51,388 bases of DNA from NCBI GenBank assembly GCA_023388435.1, contig JAEWGG010000021.1, positions 1-51,388 of the forward strand, given 5' to 3'. Made by a program: the position numbers and the translations under genes. Source of the stretch: Bacillota bacterium. Its GTDB lineage: Bacteria > Bacillota > Clostridia > Saccharofermentanales > Fastidiosipilaceae. Shown here piece after piece: positions 50,030 to 51,388 of the stretch (the stretch's first letter is position 1; each line of letters starts with the position of its first letter). Under the pieces are notes generated by a model. The model saw nothing but the letters and a program-made list of their open reading frames with translations. It was not told the DNA's origin and searched no databases.

Positions 50030-50883
50030 CTAATCGCCCGAGCTGTAGTCGACTCCAGATTTTAAGAAGCGTCCCTGCTCCAGCTCCCGGAAGGCCTCCT
50101 CCAGCTCTGCGCGGCTGTTCATGACCACGGGTCCGCCCCAGGCTATGGGCTCACCCAGGCGGCGGGAACTGAGATAGAGTACACGGGCCGTCTGTTTTCC
50201 CGGGTTACGCAGGCCCAGGCGCTCCCCCGCTGAGAGCTTGACAGCGGTCTTTTCACCTATGCGCTGCCCCTGGACCTCGGCCTCACCCAGGAGGGTGAAG
50301 AGCATGAGGGACTGTTCGGGATCCCCCAGGCAGGCCCATTCCGCCCCTGGCTCCAATTCCACATCGTAGTAATTCAGGGGCAGGTGCTCGGCCATGAAGC
50401 CCTCCTGATCCTGGTACTTGCCGGCCAGGAGATGGACGCGCCCACCGGGGAAAGGAATGACGGAAATCTGCTCCTTGCCAATGTGGTGGTAGCTGGGCTG
50501 GCAGAGCTTGTCCCGGCGGGGCAGGTTCAGCCAGACCTGCACCCCGAGCAGCCGTGGCCGAGCGGGCAGACGCTCCTCGTGCAGGATGCCGGAACCTGCC
50601 GTCATCCACTGTAATTCCCCATCCCCCACCGCATCCTGGTGACCGAGACTGTCCCGGTGCTCCATGCAGCCTTCGAGCACGTAGCTAATCGTCTCGATGC
50701 CATGGTGTGGGTGCAGGGGGAAGCCGGCCTGGTAGTCCTCAGGCTCGTACTGTCGAAGGAGTCCAGCATCAGGATGGGATCGAAGACTTCAGCGGTCTGG
50801 GGACCCAGTACCCGACAGAGCTGGACACCTGCCCCATCCTGTGTCGGATACCCCCGTACCTGTTCAAGAACCTGTCTATCCAT
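50030..50883 (-). pseudogene. Pirin-family protein, interrupted by a one-base frameshift
   Basis: The gene starts well: ATG 50883 with AGGAGG and a frame reading VQLCRVLGPQTAEVFDPILM, then LDSFDST. At about 50746-50750 the frame shifts by one missing base. The continuation EPEDYQAGFPLHPHHGIETI, then SYVLEG, then ELQWMTAGSGILHEE lies in the next frame and runs to the stop at 50030. Restoring one base gives 284 codons, the normal length, with metal ligands HPHxGIE and the later His/Glu. No other lesion is seen, so it is either a fresh mutation or a sequence error. Pirins are cupin enzymes (some quercetinases) or co-regulators. Its start overlaps the MarR stop. Confidence 0.85.
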
Positions 50884-51301
50884 GGTCTTCCTCCTTTAGT
50901 TTTTTTAGTAGAGAGAGCAGGACTTCCCCCTCTTCCTCGCTGTAGCAGGCCAGCTCGCGGAGGAGCAGGGCCTCATTCTGGGGGTAGACCTCCTCGATGA
51001 GCTCGCGGCCTGGGCCACTGAGCTCCAGTATGGAGCGTCGCCTGTCCTGGGGATCCTGACAGCGGTGGATGAGACCCCGCCCTTCCAAATTGCGAAGAAT
51101 CAGGGGAATTGTGCCGCAGCTGCTGAGAATTTTTTCCTGAACCTGGCCCACAGTTAAGGGACCCTTGTGCAAGAGGGCCTCAAGAATGGCAAACTGACCC
51201 AGGCTCAGCCTGTAGGGCTGGAGGAGATGGGCCGTCTTGCGGTCCAGTCGCTTGACTATGCGATGCAGGGCAATGACGATGGCCAGGCGGTCTCGGGACA
51301 T
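50876..51301 (-). CDS. MarR-family transcriptional regulator
   Basis: The 141-residue protein is a winged-helix MarR repressor: LSLGQFAILEALLHKGPLTV, then VQEKILSSCGTIPLILRNLE with GRGLIHRCQDPQDRRRSILE for the wing. AAAGGAGG lies upstream of ATG 51301. It heads the transcript with pirin and probably represses itself through the two palindromes around its -10. The inducer is unknown, but pirin-linked MarR proteins often respond to phenolics or oxidants. Confidence 0.9.
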   Translation of the reverse strand: MSRDRLAIVIALHRIVKRLDRKTAHLLQPYRLSLGQFAILEALLHKGPLTVGQVQEKILSSCGTIPLILRNLEGRGLIHRCQDPQDRRRSILELSGPGRELIEEVYPQNEALLLRELACYSEEEGEVLLSLLKKLKEEDHG

Positions 51302-51315
51302 GTGTCAGTCCTCCT

Positions 51316-51361
51316 TTATCTCTATGTAGATAAATTATACTCTATCTAGAGATTTTTGCAA
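51316..51361 (-). promoter_or_regulatory. MarR-pirin promoter with two palindromes
   Basis: TTGCAA (51356-51361), 16 bases, TATAAT (51334-51339) on the minus strand. CTCTATCTAGAG (51340-51351, plus-strand reading) fills the spacer and TTATCT-6-AGATAA (51316-51333) lies just downstream of the -10, so a dimeric repressor could block the promoter from both sides. Confidence 0.75.
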
Positions 51362-51388
51362 ACACGTGTTTTCTATTCCACTCCGCTT

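Overview
The window is a gene-dense stretch of a GC-rich (roughly 60% by eye) low-G+C-type Gram-positive lineage, most likely a member of the Clostridia or a neighbouring Firmicutes class. The signs are the rpmH-rnpA-yidD-yidC-jag-mnmE-mnmG-rsmG block, strong GGAGG ribosome sites, CCA-encoding tRNA genes, DUF1836, DUF1858 and NusG-II type small proteins, and a protein with a Spo0A-type DNA-binding domain. I cannot name the species. No insertion sequence, prophage or CRISPR array was seen.

Layout. 1-430: intergenic hairpins and a 5'-truncated cell-wall-binding-repeat fragment that ends at an 11-base C run beside the gyrA terminator. 499-10531 (minus): gyrA, then the ribosome/RNase P/membrane insertase/tRNA modification operon rpmH to rsmG, with a textbook promoter at rpmH but without dnaA or parAB beside it. 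10734-19192 (minus): an RpiB/LacAB-family isomerase, a threonine-synthase-like protein that has lost its PLP lysine, folC, a GtrA-family membrane protein, two unrecognised single-pass surface proteins with signal peptides, and a membrane-anchored glucosaminidase-like wall hydrolase. 19407-22959 (plus): transketolase and an unusual GMP synthase whose glutaminase active-site core is deleted.

23076-27792: a LacI regulator (overlapping a NusG-II protein) divergent from uxaA-uxaB, i.e. a hexuronate (altronate/tagaturonate) pathway with a cre/LacI-type palindrome in the promoter. 27922-30124 (minus): a DMT transporter, a GntR regulator, a DUF1858 protein and a promoter-proximal 54-codon ORF with a hairpin. 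30220-34613: tRNA-Glu(CUC), an FtsX-type ABC exporter, and a five-tRNA operon (Met, Glu, Val, Gly, Cys). 34801-37558: an SGNH hydrolase divergent from a DUF1836 regulator-like gene with an apparently leaderless promoter, then a FucO-type alcohol dehydrogenase. 37698-41201: an unrecognised membrane/coiled-coil protein, tRNA-Arg(CCG), a Spo0A C-domain protein without a receiver, and a low-molecular-weight phosphatase. 41198-49289 (minus): ywlC, prfA, mltG, typA, der, rpmF and yceD, a translation/ribosome-assembly and wall-synthesis cluster. 49373-51388: a nitroreductase, a pirin gene broken by a one-base frameshift, and its MarR regulator with two palindromes around the -10.

Most genes are ordinary housekeeping genes. 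The departures most worth checking are the glutaminase-less GuaA, the lysine-less ThrC homologue, the receiver-less Spo0A-type protein, the pair of surface proteins next to the wall hydrolase, and several promoters whose -10 lies so close to the start codon that the mRNA should be leaderless or nearly so. All calls are from reading the sequence; no database search was run.
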